64,000 bases of DNA, from assembly GCF_026013415.1 (NCBI RefSeq), contig NZ_JAPDOK010000002.1:372001-436000 (forward strand), given 5' to 3'. Position numbers and translations under genes: made by a program. This document shows positions 17,085 to 24,422 of this stretch, in pieces; position 1 is the first letter of the stretch; every line of letters starts with the position of its first letter. This DNA is from Sphingomonas caeni (GTDB taxonomy: Bacteria; Pseudomonadota; Alphaproteobacteria; Sphingomonadales; Sphingomonadaceae). The notes beneath the pieces were generated by a model that saw only the letters and a list, made by a program, of their open reading frames with translations, had not been told where the DNA came from and did no database searches.

Positions 17085-17756
17085 ATGGACGTGTCACAAT
17101 TTCCGGGCCTGGGCCCGCTTATCGATCCCGTCGCACTCGCCATTGTCGGCGGGGGCACGCTCGCTGCCGTCGTGCTGCGGACCCCGCTGCGCGACCTTGG
17201 CCGGGGCGTTTCGGCGCTCCGCGTGCTGGGCCGCCGCCGCTTCGACGCGCAGCCCTTGGTCGACCAGATCGCCGCGCTCGGCCGCATCTCGAAGCGCCAC
17301 GGGCTGCTCGCGCTCGACCGCAGCGTGATCGCCGATCCCGACATCGCCGCCGCGGTCCAGGCCGCGGTCGATGGCGCGACCCCCGCCGAGGTCCGTTCGC
17401 TGGCCGAACACCGCTTCACCGCGCGGCTCGACCGGCACCGCGCCGCCTGGGAGCTCTGGTCGGGCGCTGCGGAAGCGGCCCCGGCGATGGGGATGATCGG
17501 CACGCTCGTCGGGCTGATCCAGATGTTCACGGCGATGCGCGATCCCGCCACGATCGGCGGCGCGATGGCGGTCGCCCTGCTCTCGACGCTCTACGGCGCG
17601 GCGCTCGCCAATCTGATCGCGGCGCCGATCGCGGCACGGCTCAAACGCGCGGCGCGGGCCGAGTGGAACGAGCGCGCCCGGCTGGCCGACCCGCTGGTGA
17701 CGCTCGCCACCGTCGATCCCGCGGTGCCGCGCCAGATTCGCGAGCACGCCGCGTGA
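17085..17756 (+). CDS. Second stator subunit, PomA/MotA-like, lacking TM1
   Basis: A 223-aa MotA/TolQ/ExbB-family channel protein. The stretch AAPAMGMIGTLVGLIQMFTA and the following AMAVALLSTLYGAALAN closely resemble TM3 and TM4 of sodium-type PomA, not the long MotA at 7101. TM2 is visible at residues about 13-32 (PVALAIVGGGTLAAVVL), but only 12 residues precede it, so the usual first helix is missing. Likely partner is the next gene, overlapping by GTGA. It is probably an alternative stator; ion specificity is inferred only from family resemblance. It could instead be an accessory motor protein. Confidence 0.75.
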   Translation: MDVSQFPGLGPLIDPVALAIVGGGTLAAVVLRTPLRDLGRGVSALRVLGRRRFDAQPLVDQIAALGRISKRHGLLALDRSVIADPDIAAAVQAAVDGATPAEVRSLAEHRFTARLDRHRAAWELWSGAAEAAPAMGMIGTLVGLIQMFTAMRDPATIGGAMAVALLSTLYGAALANLIAAPIAARLKRAARAEWNERARLADPLVTLATVDPAVPRQIREHAA

Positions 17757-18271
17757 CACCTAATGATCTTCTTGGCGACGCGATCTTCGACGAGGCTCCC
17801 GGCCGCCCGATCTGGCTGATCACGCTCGCCGACCTGGCGTTGCTGCTGGTCGGCTTCTTCGTGTTTCTGCAGGCCAATCAACAGCTTGGGCCGCGTGAAC
17901 TCGCCGCGGCCTTCCGCGCCGGCTTCACCAGCGAGCCGCCTGCGATGCCCGTCGATCTCGCGGTGGTAAAGGGCTTCGAGCCCGGCGCCGCCGAGCCGTT
18001 CGACGTCAGCGCCGCGCTCGCCTGGGCGCGGGGCGCCGCGCGCGATCCGCGCACCCAGCTCAAGATCACCGGCGAGGTCGACGGCAGCGCCGGCGACGTC
18101 GATCCGGCCACCGGCAGCGGCGCGATCCTCGCCGCCGATCGCGCCCGCGCGGTCGCCGCCCAACTCGTTCGCTCGGGCGCGGTATCGCCCGATCGCATCA
18201 CCATCGCCACCGCGATCGGCCAACAGCGCCGCGCGGTACTGACCCTCGGCTATGACGGGGGCCGGCAATGA
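17753..18271 (+). CDS. Second stator subunit, PomB/MotB-like, with degenerate OmpA domain
   Basis: A 172-aa protein, short for MotB/PomB (about 250-330 aa). One membrane helix near residues 20-38, PIWLITLADLALLLVGFFVF, carries the ion-binding Asp (Asp27) in the ADL context typical of PomB. The C-terminal part (KITGEVDGSAGD, then AADRARAVAAQLVRSGAVSP and RITIATAIG) follows the OmpA-like plan, but GHTD has become GEVD and the closing NRR motif is altered, so peptidoglycan binding may be weakened. The GTG start overlaps the previous stop. It sits upstream of flgA. Confidence 0.7.
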   Translation: MTPNDLLGDAIFDEAPGRPIWLITLADLALLLVGFFVFLQANQQLGPRELAAAFRAGFTSEPPAMPVDLAVVKGFEPGAAEPFDVSAALAWARGAARDPRTQLKITGEVDGSAGDVDPATGSGAILAADRARAVAAQLVRSGAVSPDRITIATAIGQQRRAVLTLGYDGGRQ

Positions 18272-18315
18272 CTTGCCGCCCGGCAACGCGCGCTTGCCGC
18301 GCCAGGAGAAGCAAC

Positions 18316-18867
18316 ATGAAACTCCCCTTCCTCGCGCTCGCTCTGGTCGCGACGCCCGCGCTTGCGCAGGATTTCCAGTCGACCCAGCTGCTCGACACGA
18401 TCGTCGCCCAGTTCACCGGGCATAATATCGGTCAGATGGGCGGCGCGATCGCGCCCGTGGACGTGCGGCTCAAGCTCGCCGCCTGCGCCGCGCCCCAGCT
18501 CGAATGGCATACCGACGCGCACCAGGCGGTGGTGGTGCGGTGCATGGCGCCCGAGTGGAAGATCTTCGTGCCGGTGCTCGCGCCGCCGCCGCCCAAGCCC
18601 GCGCCGGCCGTGGCCGCGCCGGTCCGGCCCGCGGCCGCGCAGGCCCCCGCGCCGGTGCCGGCGAAGCCCGAAATCGTGATCAAGCGCGGCGACACCGTGA
18701 CGCTCGAGGCCGGCGGCCCCGGCTTTTCGATCACCCGCGAGGGGGTGGCGATGAGCGACGCTCCCGCGGGCGGGCGGGTGATGATCCGCGTCGATGACAA
18801 AAAGCCGCCGATTCAAGCGATTGCGATCGAGGCGGGTCTCGCCAAATTGCCCGGTTCGGGCGAGTGA
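18316..18867 (+). CDS. flgA: P-ring assembly chaperone FlgA
   Basis: A 183-aa periplasmic chaperone for FlgI. Signal peptide MKLPFLALALVATPALAQ; Pro/Ala-rich linker near residues 95-120; C-terminal SAF-like domain with IVIKRGDTVTLEAGGPGFSI and REGVAMSDAPAGGRVMIRVD, the FlgA signature. The start was set at 18316 (GGAG at 18304-18307); an ATG at 18268 would overlap the motB2 stop but adds a non-signal extension. It belongs to the motA2-motB2-flgA unit. Confidence 0.88.
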   Translation: MKLPFLALALVATPALAQDFQSTQLLDTIVAQFTGHNIGQMGGAIAPVDVRLKLAACAAPQLEWHTDAHQAVVVRCMAPEWKIFVPVLAPPPPKPAPAVAAPVRPAAAQAPAPVPAKPEIVIKRGDTVTLEAGGPGFSITREGVAMSDAPAGGRVMIRVDDKKPPIQAIAIEAGLAKLPGSGE

Positions 18868-18877
18868 ATATTTTTAT

Positions 18878-18904
18878 TTAAGGTTGGGCGTAAGCTGTCG
18901 TTTC
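18878..18904 (+). promoter_or_regulatory. possible sigma-28 (FliA) promoter for flgM
   Basis: TTAA-N15-GTCGTTTC resembles TAAA-N15-GCCGATAA with the right spacing but several mismatches. It lies 36-62 nt upstream of the flgM ATG. Weak on sequence alone; FliA-dependent flgM transcription is known in other bacteria. Confidence 0.3.
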
Positions 18905-18939
18905 ACCCGATGTCGGGGTTGTGTGTAAGGACGACGAAC

Positions 18940-19242
18940 ATGGTGGATCCCATCGGCATCAAGACTGGAGCGGTCGCTAGTCAGCGAACCGTGTCGGTTG
19001 TCGCCACCCAGGCGGCTGCCGCGCCCAAGGCCGTGCAGACCAGCACCGACGATGCCAAGCCCGTTGAAACCGAAGCCGCCGAGCTGGCGGGGGCGATGGC
19101 CTCCGAGGCTCCGGTCGATGCCGAGCGCGTCTCGCGGATCAAGAAGGCGATCGAGGACGGCCGTTTCCCGACCGTTCCCTCGACGATCGCCGACCGGCTG
19201 CTTGCACTCAAGATGCAGTGGAACCCCAATGACCCGGCGTGA
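18940..19242 (+). CDS. flgM: Anti-sigma-28 factor FlgM
   Basis: A 100-aa protein that holds FliA inactive until the hook is complete and is then exported. The C-terminal part has DAERVSRIKKAIEDGRFPTV and IADRLLALKMQWNPND, the family's sigma-binding helices. The start at 18940 has AAGGA upstream; an earlier ATG at 18910 is less well placed. The 3' end overlaps flgN by 14 nt. FliA itself is encoded at 22718. Confidence 0.9.
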   Translation: MVDPIGIKTGAVASQRTVSVVATQAAAAPKAVQTSTDDAKPVETEAAELAGAMASEAPVDAERVSRIKKAIEDGRFPTVPSTIADRLLALKMQWNPNDPA

Positions 19243-19540
19243 CGCCCTCATCACCGTGATCGAAGCGCTCCATGCCGAGATCGATGCGCTCAAATCTAAC
19301 GACGTGGGCGCGCTCGAAGCTGCGACGCGTGCGAAGCTTGCGGGCATCGACGCCGCGGCGGCGCACGAGGGCGAGCCGATGACCGGCGAGATCCGCGAGC
19401 TGGCCGGCGAGGCGCACCGCCTCAACGAGACCTGCCGCATCTATGTCAATCTGATGGCGGCAAATGTCCGCCGCCGCCTGCAAAATCTGACCGGCAGCGG
19501 CACCACGCCGTACCGCCCCGGAGCGATGGCGTTCGCGTGA
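19229..19540 (+). CDS. flgN: FlgN-family export chaperone
   Basis: A 103-aa, mostly helical small protein (ALITVIEALHAEIDALKSND, then IRELAGEAHRLNETCRIYVN), ending in a flexible tail PYRPGAMAFA. Position right after flgM and its size match FlgN, the chaperone of FlgK and FlgL. Sequence similarity in this family is low, so the name rests largely on context. Confidence 0.7.
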   Translation: MTRRDALITVIEALHAEIDALKSNDVGALEAATRAKLAGIDAAAAHEGEPMTGEIRELAGEAHRLNETCRIYVNLMAANVRRRLQNLTGSGTTPYRPGAMAFA

Positions 19541-19571
19541 GATAGCGGGGGAGGGGCTGGTCCTCTCCTGC

Positions 19572-19649
19572 CATTCGCCCCGAGCTTGTCGAAGGGCAGC
19601 CCTTCCTCGGAAGAAAGAACGGGGCTTCGACAGGCTCAGCCCGAACGGG
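19572..19649. repeat. Intergenic inverted repeat (CTTCGACAGGCTCAG type)
   Basis: The left part CGAGCTTGTCGAAGGG and the right part CTTCGACAGGCTCAGCCCG face each other around about 25 nt. This short sequence family is widely scattered in sphingomonad genomes. Located between flgN and the sigma-54 promoter of the transglycosylase-flhA-fliA unit, where it may terminate transcription. Confidence 0.7.
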
Positions 19650-19685
19650 TTAGGGGTTTCCCCTAATCTCCAGCTTTCCCTTCTT

Positions 19686-19701
19686 TGGCACGATCCTTGC
19701 T
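19686..19701 (+). promoter_or_regulatory. sigma-54 promoter for the transglycosylase-flhA-fliA unit
   Basis: TGGCACGATCCTTGCT is a full match to TGGCACG-N4-TTGCW. The expected start site is near 19712, about 28 nt before the ATG at 19740. Since fliA is in this unit, sigma-54 would control the appearance of sigma-28. Confidence 0.9.
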
Positions 19702-19739
19702 GATTACGCCCCCAACTAGGGCAATCGGATTCAGGATCC

Positions 19740-20636
19740 ATGGGCGTTTCTTCGGTCGCCAATACCGGCAACATCCATAGCGCGATCGCGGTCGCGAGCC
19801 AGCGCACCGGCGTCGACTTCAACTATCTGCTCGGCCAGGCGCAGGTGGAGAGCGGGATGCGCACCGATGCGCGCGCGACCACCTCCTCCGCCACGGGCCT
19901 GTTCCAGTTCGTCGATCAGAGCTGGCTCGGCGTGGTCAAGCAGCACGGCGCCGAGCATGGCATGGGCTGGGCCGCCGATGCGATCACCCAGACCCCGGGC
20001 GGCCGCTATGTCGTCCGCGATCCCGCGATGCGCCGCCAGATCCTCGATCTGCGCAAGGATCCGACCGCCGCTTCGCTGATGGCCGCCGAGCATGCCTCGG
20101 ACAATAAGGACGCGCTCGAGAACAGCCTCGGCCGCCCCGCCAACGGCACCGACCTCTATATGGCGCACTTCCTCGGCTTGGGTGGCGCGCGCACCTTCCT
20201 CAGCCGGATGGCGAGCAATCCGAACCAGAGCGGCGCCGCGCTATTCCCGGCCGCCGCGCGCGCCAACCACAACATCTTCTACAACGCGAACGGCCAGCCG
20301 CGCTCGCTCTCGGAAATCTATGGCCGCTTCGGCGACAAGCTCGATCAGGGCGCTGCCGCGAACGGCGCGACCGGGCTGGCGTCGCTCGGCGGCACCTATC
20401 CTGCGAGTTCGACCGATTTCGGCGCGGCCGATCCGTTCAACCCGGCGCGCGCCACGATGCAGCTCGAAAATGGCGGCGAGGTCATTCTCGGCAATTGCGC
20501 CCAGAATGGCGACGCGCCCTGGATCAACTCGACGCTCGCCAACCTCACCACCCTCAGGGAACCGATGAACCCGATGCGCCCCACGCCCGAAAACGCCAAG
20601 CTCGCTTACATGCTGCTCGCGAGCCTGGGGGCGTAG
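19740..20636 (+). CDS. Lytic transglycosylase (SLT domain), probably flagellar
   Basis: A 298-aa protein with a C1 SLT/lysozyme-like fold. The catalytic Glu lies in LLGQAQVESGMRTDA (about residue 41), followed by SSATGLFQFVDQSWL. No clear Sec signal peptide is visible, so it may be exported through the flagellar system. Under its own sigma-54 promoter and directly ahead of flhA, it probably opens the peptidoglycan for rod passage, replacing the enzyme domain missing from FlgJ. SltF/PleA proteins play this role in Rhodobacter and Caulobacter. Residues 230-298 have no recognised fold. Confidence 0.8.
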   Translation: MGVSSVANTGNIHSAIAVASQRTGVDFNYLLGQAQVESGMRTDARATTSSATGLFQFVDQSWLGVVKQHGAEHGMGWAADAITQTPGGRYVVRDPAMRRQILDLRKDPTAASLMAAEHASDNKDALENSLGRPANGTDLYMAHFLGLGGARTFLSRMASNPNQSGAALFPAAARANHNIFYNANGQPRSLSEIYGRFGDKLDQGAAANGATGLASLGGTYPASSTDFGAADPFNPARATMQLENGGEVILGNCAQNGDAPWINSTLANLTTLREPMNPMRPTPENAKLAYMLLASLGA

Positions 20637-20639
20637 GCA

Positions 20640-22721
20640 ATGAATGGCTTGACGCTGTCCCCCTCGTCGGTCCTGCCCGCGCTCCGGAGCTTCGCGCTGC
20701 CGGGCGCGATCCTGTTGCTGGTCGCGCTGATGGTCGTGCCGATCCCGGCCTTCATGCTCGACATGTTCTTCGTCATGAACATCATGATCAGCCTGGCTGT
20801 TCTGATGGTGGCGTTGAACGCGCAGAAGCCGCTCGACTTCTCGGCCTTCCCGACCGTCCTGCTGTTCGCGACTTTGTTCCGCCTCGGCCTCAACGTCGCG
20901 TCGACGCGGGTCGTGCTGGTTCATGGCCATGAGGGCGAAGCCGCAGCGGGCCATGTGATCGAGGCGTTCGGCACTTTCCTGATCGGCGGTGACTATGTCG
21001 TCGGCATCTTCGTCTTCGCGATCCTGATCATCATCAACATGATCGTGGTGACCAAGGGCGCGGGCCGCGTGTCCGAGGTTTCGGCGCGCTTCACCCTCGA
21101 TGCCCTGCCGGGCAAGCAGATGGCGATCGACGCCGATCTGAACGCCGGGCTGATCACCCCCGACGAAGCGCGCGCGCGCCGCGTCGAGGTGGCGACCGAG
21201 GCCGATTTCTACGGTGCGATGGACGGTTCGTCCAAGTTCGTGAAGGGCGACGCGATCGCCGGCCTGCTGATCCTCGCGATCAACATCATCGGCGGGCTGA
21301 TCCTCGGCGTGGTCAGCCACAAGATGGCCGTCGGAGACGCGGCCCAGACCTATATCCTGCTCGCGATCGGCGACGCGCTGGTCGCGCAGCTGCCCTCGCT
21401 GATGCTCTCGATCGCCGCCGCCGCGATCGTCACCCGCGTCGCCTCGAAGCTCGATCTCGCCGGCCAGATCGGCAGCCAGTTCGGCAGCCACAAGACCTGG
21501 ACCCCGGTCGCGGTGATCCTGGCGCTGCTCGGCGTGCTGCCCGGCATGCCGCATTTCGTGATCCTGCCGGCCGCTGCGGTCGCGGGCTTCGCCGCCTGGA
21601 AGCTGCGCCAGATCGCCAACCGTCCGCCGCCTGCCGAGCCCGCGCCCGAGCCCGCCGACCTGTCGAAGATCGGCTGGGAGGAAGTCACCGACAATATGCA
21701 GGTGATGCTCGACATAGGCTACGGCCTCGTGCCGCTGGTCGACGAGCGCCGCGGCGGGCCGCTGATGGGCCGCATCACCGGCGTGCGCCGCCAGCTCTCG
21801 AAGGAGCTCGGCTTCGTCGTGCCGCAGGTGCGCGTGCGCGACGATATCAACCTGGCGCCCTTCACCTATCGCATCATGGTCGGCGGCGTCGTCGTCGGCG
21901 AGGACGCTGTGTCGCCCGATGAGGTGCTCGCGCTCGATACCGGCCAGGCCTCGGGCTATCTCTCGGGCAAGAAGGTCAAGGACCCGACCTTCGGGCTCGA
22001 CGCCGTCTGGATCCATTCGGGCGACGCCGATGCCGCGACCGGCATGGGCTATCTGGTGGTCGATCCGGGCACCGTCGTCGCGACGCATCTCAACCAGGCG
22101 CTGATCCAGAACGCCGCCGACTTGCTCGGCCCCGACGAGGTCCAGTCGCTGCTCGAAGGCTTGAAGGAACGCGCGGCTCAGCTCGTCGCGGCGCTCTCGC
22201 CCAACCCGGTGCCGCTGACCGTGCTGACCCAGGTCCTGCGCGGACTGCTGGCCGAGAATATCTCGCTCAAGGAATTCCGCCGGATCGCCGCCGCGATCGC
22301 CAATGCGGCGCAGCGCACGCTCGATCCCGAGGAGATCCTCGAGCTTATCCGTCCGGACCTTGGGCCTTTGATCATCCAGAAGCTGTGCGGGGTTCGCGAG
22401 CCGCTGCGCGTGATGACGCTCGAAGGCCAGCTCGAGGCGCTGCTCGGCCAGGCGGTCCGCTCGGACCCGGCCAAGCGCCACACGATCGAGCCCGAGCTCG
22501 GCCGCCGCATCGCCGAGGCGCTCCAGCGCGCCGCGGGCCCGCTCGTCGCCGAGGCCAAGCCGTTCGCGCTCGTCGTCCAGCCCACGATCCGCATCGCGAT
22601 CCGCAAGCTGGTCAAGACGGTGCTCCCCGATACGCCCGTGATGAGCTTCTTCGAGGTTCCCGAAGACAAGGCCGTCGAGGTCGTCGCCGTGATCGGCGCC
22701 CCGGAGGCGCTCGCCGCATGA
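20640..22721 (+). CDS. flhA: Flagellar export gate protein FlhA
   Basis: A 693-aa export-gate protein, usual length. About eight membrane helices occupy residues 15-320; the FHIPEP-like region NVASTRVVLVHGHEGEA and the loop ARFTLDALPGKQMAIDADLN are intact. The C-terminal cytosolic domain (residues 340-693) docks FliI, FliJ and chaperone-substrate complexes. The stop overlaps the fliA start (ATGA). In gammaproteobacteria flhF and flhG usually stand between these two genes; here they do not. Confidence 0.97.
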   Translation: MNGLTLSPSSVLPALRSFALPGAILLLVALMVVPIPAFMLDMFFVMNIMISLAVLMVALNAQKPLDFSAFPTVLLFATLFRLGLNVASTRVVLVHGHEGEAAAGHVIEAFGTFLIGGDYVVGIFVFAILIIINMIVVTKGAGRVSEVSARFTLDALPGKQMAIDADLNAGLITPDEARARRVEVATEADFYGAMDGSSKFVKGDAIAGLLILAINIIGGLILGVVSHKMAVGDAAQTYILLAIGDALVAQLPSLMLSIAAAAIVTRVASKLDLAGQIGSQFGSHKTWTPVAVILALLGVLPGMPHFVILPAAAVAGFAAWKLRQIANRPPPAEPAPEPADLSKIGWEEVTDNMQVMLDIGYGLVPLVDERRGGPLMGRITGVRRQLSKELGFVVPQVRVRDDINLAPFTYRIMVGGVVVGEDAVSPDEVLALDTGQASGYLSGKKVKDPTFGLDAVWIHSGDADAATGMGYLVVDPGTVVATHLNQALIQNAADLLGPDEVQSLLEGLKERAAQLVAALSPNPVPLTVLTQVLRGLLAENISLKEFRRIAAAIANAAQRTLDPEEILELIRPDLGPLIIQKLCGVREPLRVMTLEGQLEALLGQAVRSDPAKRHTIEPELGRRIAEALQRAAGPLVAEAKPFALVVQPTIRIAIRKLVKTVLPDTPVMSFFEVPEDKAVEVVAVIGAPEALAA

Positions 22722-23482
22722 GTTTCAACCCCCAGAGGAAGCTGCACGCCATGGCCGCAGTCGCCCAGTCCCCGCTTACCTATGCCCCTACGCCCAGCCG
22801 GCGCGACGCCGAGACGGTGGTGCGAAAGCATCTGCCGCTCGTCCGAAAGATCGCCTGGCATATCCATGGCAGCATGAGTTCGATCGTCGAGGTCGAGGAT
22901 CTGATCCAGATCGGCATGGTTGCCCTGATCGAGGCGGTGAACGGGTTCGAGGACCGGGGGCAGGTGACCTTCGAGCAATATCTGGTCACGCGGCTGCGCG
23001 GCGCGATGATCGACGAGCTGCGGCGCCAGGCGACGCTCACCCGCGGCGCGATGAAGCGGCGAAAGAGCTACCACGAGACGGTGGGCACGCTCACCACGGC
23101 GCTGGGCCGCAAGCCCACCGACGCCGAAGTGGCGGAAAAGCTCGGGGTCACGCCCGAAAAGCTGCGGGCCGAATATGCCAATGCCGAGGCGGTGCGCTTC
23201 GATTCGATCGACGACATGTATTCGGACGAGAGTCCCTGGTTCATGTCCGACGAGCCCAACGCCTTCGATCAGCTCGCGGACAGCGACCAGCGCGAGGCGC
23301 TGATCGCCGCGATCACCGAGCTGCCCGAGCGCGAGGCGCAGGTGATCCAGCTCTATTATGTCGAGGAATTGAACCTCGAGGAAATCGGCCAGGTGATCGG
23401 GGTGGGCGCGGCGCGCGTCTGCCAGATCAAGGCCAGTGCGCATGCGCATCTGAAGAAGGCGCTGGCGCGGCGTCTCAATTAG
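22718..23482 (+). CDS. fliA: Flagellar sigma factor FliA (sigma-28)
   Basis: A 254-aa sigma-70 family factor. Region 2 has VEVEDLIQIGMVALIEAVNG and FEQYLVTRLRGAMIDELRRQ, region 3 EVAEKLGVTPEKL, and region 4 LPEREAQVIQLYYVEELNLE with EIGQVIGVGAARVCQIKA. I used the ATG at 22718, which overlaps the flhA stop; an ATG at 22751 is possible. Inhibitor FlgM is encoded at 18940. Likely targets here are fliDS and fliC. Confidence 0.93.
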   Translation: MSFNPQRKLHAMAAVAQSPLTYAPTPSRRDAETVVRKHLPLVRKIAWHIHGSMSSIVEVEDLIQIGMVALIEAVNGFEDRGQVTFEQYLVTRLRGAMIDELRRQATLTRGAMKRRKSYHETVGTLTTALGRKPTDAEVAEKLGVTPEKLRAEYANAEAVRFDSIDDMYSDESPWFMSDEPNAFDQLADSDQREALIAAITELPEREAQVIQLYYVEELNLEEIGQVIGVGAARVCQIKASAHAHLKKALARRLN

Positions 23483-23666
23483 GGTCCGGGCCAATGGCCC
23501 ACCGGGTGGCGCCGTCCCAGCATGTGAAAGTTGACACGAACTTGACACTGGTCCGCATGTTTTTCGGCGCGCAGTCGCCGGCCAGATCGACGGATTCAAA
23601 GAGCGGCCGGAGCGGTCGGCCACACGAGTCAAGCAGGTGAAATCCAACATTGCAAGGGCGTGATCC

Positions 23667-23689
23667 AAATAGGGGACTGTCCCCATTTT
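23667..23689. terminator. hairpin downstream of fliA
   Basis: GGGGACTGTCCCC (23672-23684) flanked by AAAT and ATTTT. The 3' run ATTTTA follows the stem, so it could end the flhA-fliA transcript, though it lies about 190 nt after the fliA stop. The 243-bp gap also holds GGGCCAATGGCCC (23488-23500), just after the fliA stop. No gene is seen in the gap. Confidence 0.45.
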
Positions 23690-23694
23690 AGAGC

Positions 23695-23729
23695 TTAGGG
23701 CCGCGCTTCCGGGGGATGCGCGGCCCTAA
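23695..23729. other. 12-bp perfect stem overlapping the monooxygenase stop codon
   Basis: TTAGGGCCGCGC (23695-23706) pairs with GCGCGGCCCTAA (23718-23729) across an 11-nt loop. The stop codon of the minus-strand gene at 23726 lies inside one arm. Likely acts at the 3' end of that gene and may also face fliA read-through; no T-run is present. Confidence 0.5.
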
Positions 23730-24052
23730 ACCTGTGGGGCTTGGGTGCGGTCGTTGAGGCCGTAGTCGCGCACCACTTCGGCGATCCGCAGCCGGTAGCC
23801 GGCGAACAGGCCTGCGCGCCCCGCGGCTTGCGCGGCCTGATGGCGCGGACGGTTGCGCCATTCGGCCACCGCCGCCTCGTCACGGAAGAAGGAGAGCGAG
23901 AGCAGCTTCCCCGGCTCGGCTATGCTGCGGAAGCGCTCGACTGAGACGAAGCCGTCGATCGTCTCCAATTCGTCGCGCAGGGCCGCGGCGCGGGCGAGAT
24001 AGGCGGGCTCGCTTCCCTCCGCCGGTTCGACCTCGAAGATCACCGCGATCAT
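23726..24052 (-). CDS. Antibiotic biosynthesis monooxygenase (ABM) domain protein
   Basis: A 108-aa protein of the dimeric ferredoxin-like (ABM/EthD-like) fold: VIFEVEPAEGSEPAYLARAA, DGFVSVERFRS and LLSLSFFRDEAAVAEWRNRP are typical. Such small proteins bind or oxidise aromatic compounds, heme or polyketides; the substrate cannot be inferred. It overlaps the upstream NIPSNAP gene by 4 nt, so both are probably co-translated. Confidence 0.75.
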   Translation of the reverse strand: MIAVIFEVEPAEGSEPAYLARAAALRDELETIDGFVSVERFRSIAEPGKLLSLSFFRDEAAVAEWRNRPRHQAAQAAGRAGLFAGYRLRIAEVVRDYGLNDRTQAPQV

Positions 24053-24354
24053 CGCGACGCCAGCCGCAGGAAGATCCGGTCCTCGTGCCGGATGAAGCGC
24101 TCTTTACGCGCGAATTCGAAATTCTCGCGGCCGAGCGGATCGTCCTTGAGGCGGGCGCGATAGGCTTCGTAGGCGGCGAGATCGGCGATCGAATAGACGC
24201 CATAGGCAGTGGTCGCCGAGCCCTCGTGCGGGGCGAAATAGCCAATCAGATCGGCGCCGCAGCGGGGGATCGCCTCGCCCCAGTTGCGGGCATAGTGGTC
24301 GAACGCGTCGATACGGTAGGGGTCGATCTCGTAGCGGATGAAGCAGGTGATCAT
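24049..24354 (-). CDS. NIPSNAP-family protein
   Basis: A 101-aa dimeric alpha/beta barrel-like protein. MITCFIRYEIDPYRIDAFDH, CGADLIGYFAPHEGSATTAY and AYRARLKDDPLGRENFEFAR match the NIPSNAP plan. Function in bacteria is poorly defined. It starts 68 bp from the divergent ArsR-type regulator at 24423, which may control this two-gene unit. Confidence 0.75.
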   Translation of the reverse strand: MITCFIRYEIDPYRIDAFDHYARNWGEAIPRCGADLIGYFAPHEGSATTAYGVYSIADLAAYEAYRARLKDDPLGRENFEFARKERFIRHEDRIFLRLASR

Positions 24355-24404
24355 GGGCGGGCTCCTTTGCGGAAGCGGCCTAGCCGATTGCCGCGCGTCA
24401 ATGC

Positions 24405-24420
24405 TTCGGCTATGGCCGAA
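24405..24420. promoter_or_regulatory. Candidate operator of the ArsR-type regulator
   Basis: TTCGGCTATGGCCGAA is a perfect 6+6 inverted repeat with 4-nt spacer, just upstream of the regulator ATG. A related inverted pair TAGCCGA (24381) and TCGGCTA (24406) spans the divergent gap. Binding is inferred from position and symmetry only. Confidence 0.4.
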
Positions 24421-24422
24421 CT

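Noticed and set aside
20241..22481. A 746-codon frame antisense to flhA
   Set aside because: Composition and lack of domains mark it as a shadow of flhA.
23667..23689. GGGGACTGTCCCC as a REP linked to a RAYT transposase
   Set aside because: Only one copy and no transposase in the window; treated as a terminator candidate.
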